From contig JAHJNJ010000026.1 of the NCBI GenBank assembly GCA_018820925.1, positions 53,252 to 117,251 of the forward strand: DNA of 64,000 nucleotides, written 5' to 3'. The stretch comes from Gammaproteobacteria bacterium. Lineage in GTDB: Bacteria > Pseudomonadota > Gammaproteobacteria > Burkholderiales > Gallionellaceae. Below are positions 63,444 through 64,000 of this stretch, one piece after another (within the stretch, counting starts at the first letter, position 1; each line of letters starts with the position of its first letter). Below the pieces are notes generated by a model that ran no database searches, was not told where the DNA came from, and saw only the letters and a program-made list of their open reading frames with translations. Position numbers and translations under genes: made by a program.

Positions 63444-63805
63444 TTTGAATATACTTCGCGCCTCGCGTGTGCGCCTTCGTGAAACGGGATGTTCATTTTC
63501 CCCGTCCAACCTAAGGCAGGCAATCAAGCCGCCTACGAAGCAGCCCCGCCCGGTTATCTCACTCACCGGAGACAAGCAGTGATGGTAATTGATTTGCGCG
63601 CTCTAAGCACGAAGCAGATAGATTTTGGTGTGCTGCCCCATAGGAATCACTGGCGGCATACAGCTACAGACAAGCTAAACACCGAGAATAAGAACTTGAA
63701 TAATATTCGTCATTACAACTTACTGACAGTTTGCATGACCCAAATTCTCGCGCGCTAACCAGCGCGTAGCTTTGTTCTGCCCGTGTCAGAGCGCGGGAGA
63801 AAAAT
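63444..63805. other. rluC-rne intergenic region, rne 5' leader
   Basis: This 362-bp region holds no credible protein gene. rne is known for long, structured, self-regulating leaders. Here a CGCGCT-AACC-AGCGCG hairpin (63751-63766) lies about 40 bases before the start. I could not identify a convincing promoter. Confidence 0.5.
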
Positions 63806-64000
63806 ATGAAACGCATGTTATTTAATGCGACGCAGCCGGAAGAACTTCGCGTCGCCATTGTGGACGGTCAGAGACTCGTTGACCTCGACATTGAAACCGC
63901 CGGTAAAGAGCAACGCAAGAGCAATATCTACAAAGCGATCATCACGCGCATCGAGCCCAGCCTCGAGGCCTGCTTCGTCGAATACGGCGGTACCCGCCAC
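63806..64000 (+). CDS. rne: Ribonuclease E, N-terminal fragment
   Basis: These are the first 65 codons of RNase E/G, cut by the window end: [22 protein letters not shown], then the start of the S1 domain ([23 protein letters not shown]). GGGAGA precedes ATG 63806. The length of the C-terminal scaffold cannot be seen. Confidence 0.95.
   Translation, partial: MKRMLFNATQPEELRVAIVDGQRLVDLDIETAGKEQRKSNIYKAIITRIEPSLEACFVEYGGTRH

Overview
The window comes from a chemolithotrophic, sulfur- and hydrogen-oxidising betaproteobacterium. The gene families and gene order fit the Gallionellales/Nitrosomonadales (Sideroxydans- or Sulfuricella-like); this is an inference from content, not a database match. 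The left 34 kb is energy metabolism. The right 30 kb is largely conserved housekeeping DNA.

Region 1 (1-12.2 kb) is a sulfur-oxidation island. On the minus strand are an SLC13-type permease (cut by the window edge), a SulP sulfate transporter and soeCBA for the cytoplasmic molybdenum sulfite dehydrogenase. Divergent from them is sat-aprM-aprB-aprA, the reverse APS-reductase/ATP-sulfurylase route. Both AMP-independent and AMP-dependent sulfite oxidation, plus sulfate export, thus sit around one 250-bp divergent control region. Region 2 (12.2-15.4 kb) holds small poorly known genes: a 116-aa protein, a SlyD-like FKBP, a TPR protein, a DUF4279 protein, a HIT hydrolase and a 56-aa gene.

Region 3 (15.5-23.3 kb) is an Isp-type [NiFe] hydrogenase operon (hypC, protease, small subunit, isp1, isp2, a 149-aa protein, large subunit), followed convergently by a sigma-54 activator. 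Between isp1 and isp2 lies a pair of 66-bp in-frame repeats. Upstream of the activator and facing away from it is a textbook sigma-54 promoter. It is followed about 85 nt later by a strong intrinsic terminator, which suggests an approximately 104-nt structured small RNA. Region 4 (23.6-27.8 kb) runs ferredoxin, membrane protein, NifX-like protein, DUF302 protein, octaheme tetrathionate-reductase-type cytochrome c and cytochrome b. Region 5 (27.9-34.7 kb) has a TlpA-like thioredoxin, a rhodanese, a phosphoesterase, a GAF-type histidine kinase and NarL-type regulator directly upstream of sulfide:quinone reductase, and small genes.

Region 6 (34.9-43.8 kb) holds small genes, tRNA-Pro and the translation cluster thrS-infC-rpmI-rplT-pheS-pheT-ihfA-merR, with RNA-level signals: an ATA start for infC, a pseudoknot before rpmI, and a terminator/uORF before pheS. 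Region 7 (43.8-48.8 kb) is an unusual Mla-type lipid-transport operon. It has a degenerate ATPase, MlaD, a TPR lipoprotein, a CHASE2 adenylate cyclase and MlaE, and follows tRNA-Val. Region 8 (48.9-64 kb) is dnaB, rplI-rpsR-priB-rpsF, ybbP-ugd-ybbA divergent from tesA-yyaL, sppA-gph, rlmM, a small gene, rluC and the start of rne.

All calls rest on reading motifs and gene order by eye; nothing was searched or folded by computer.
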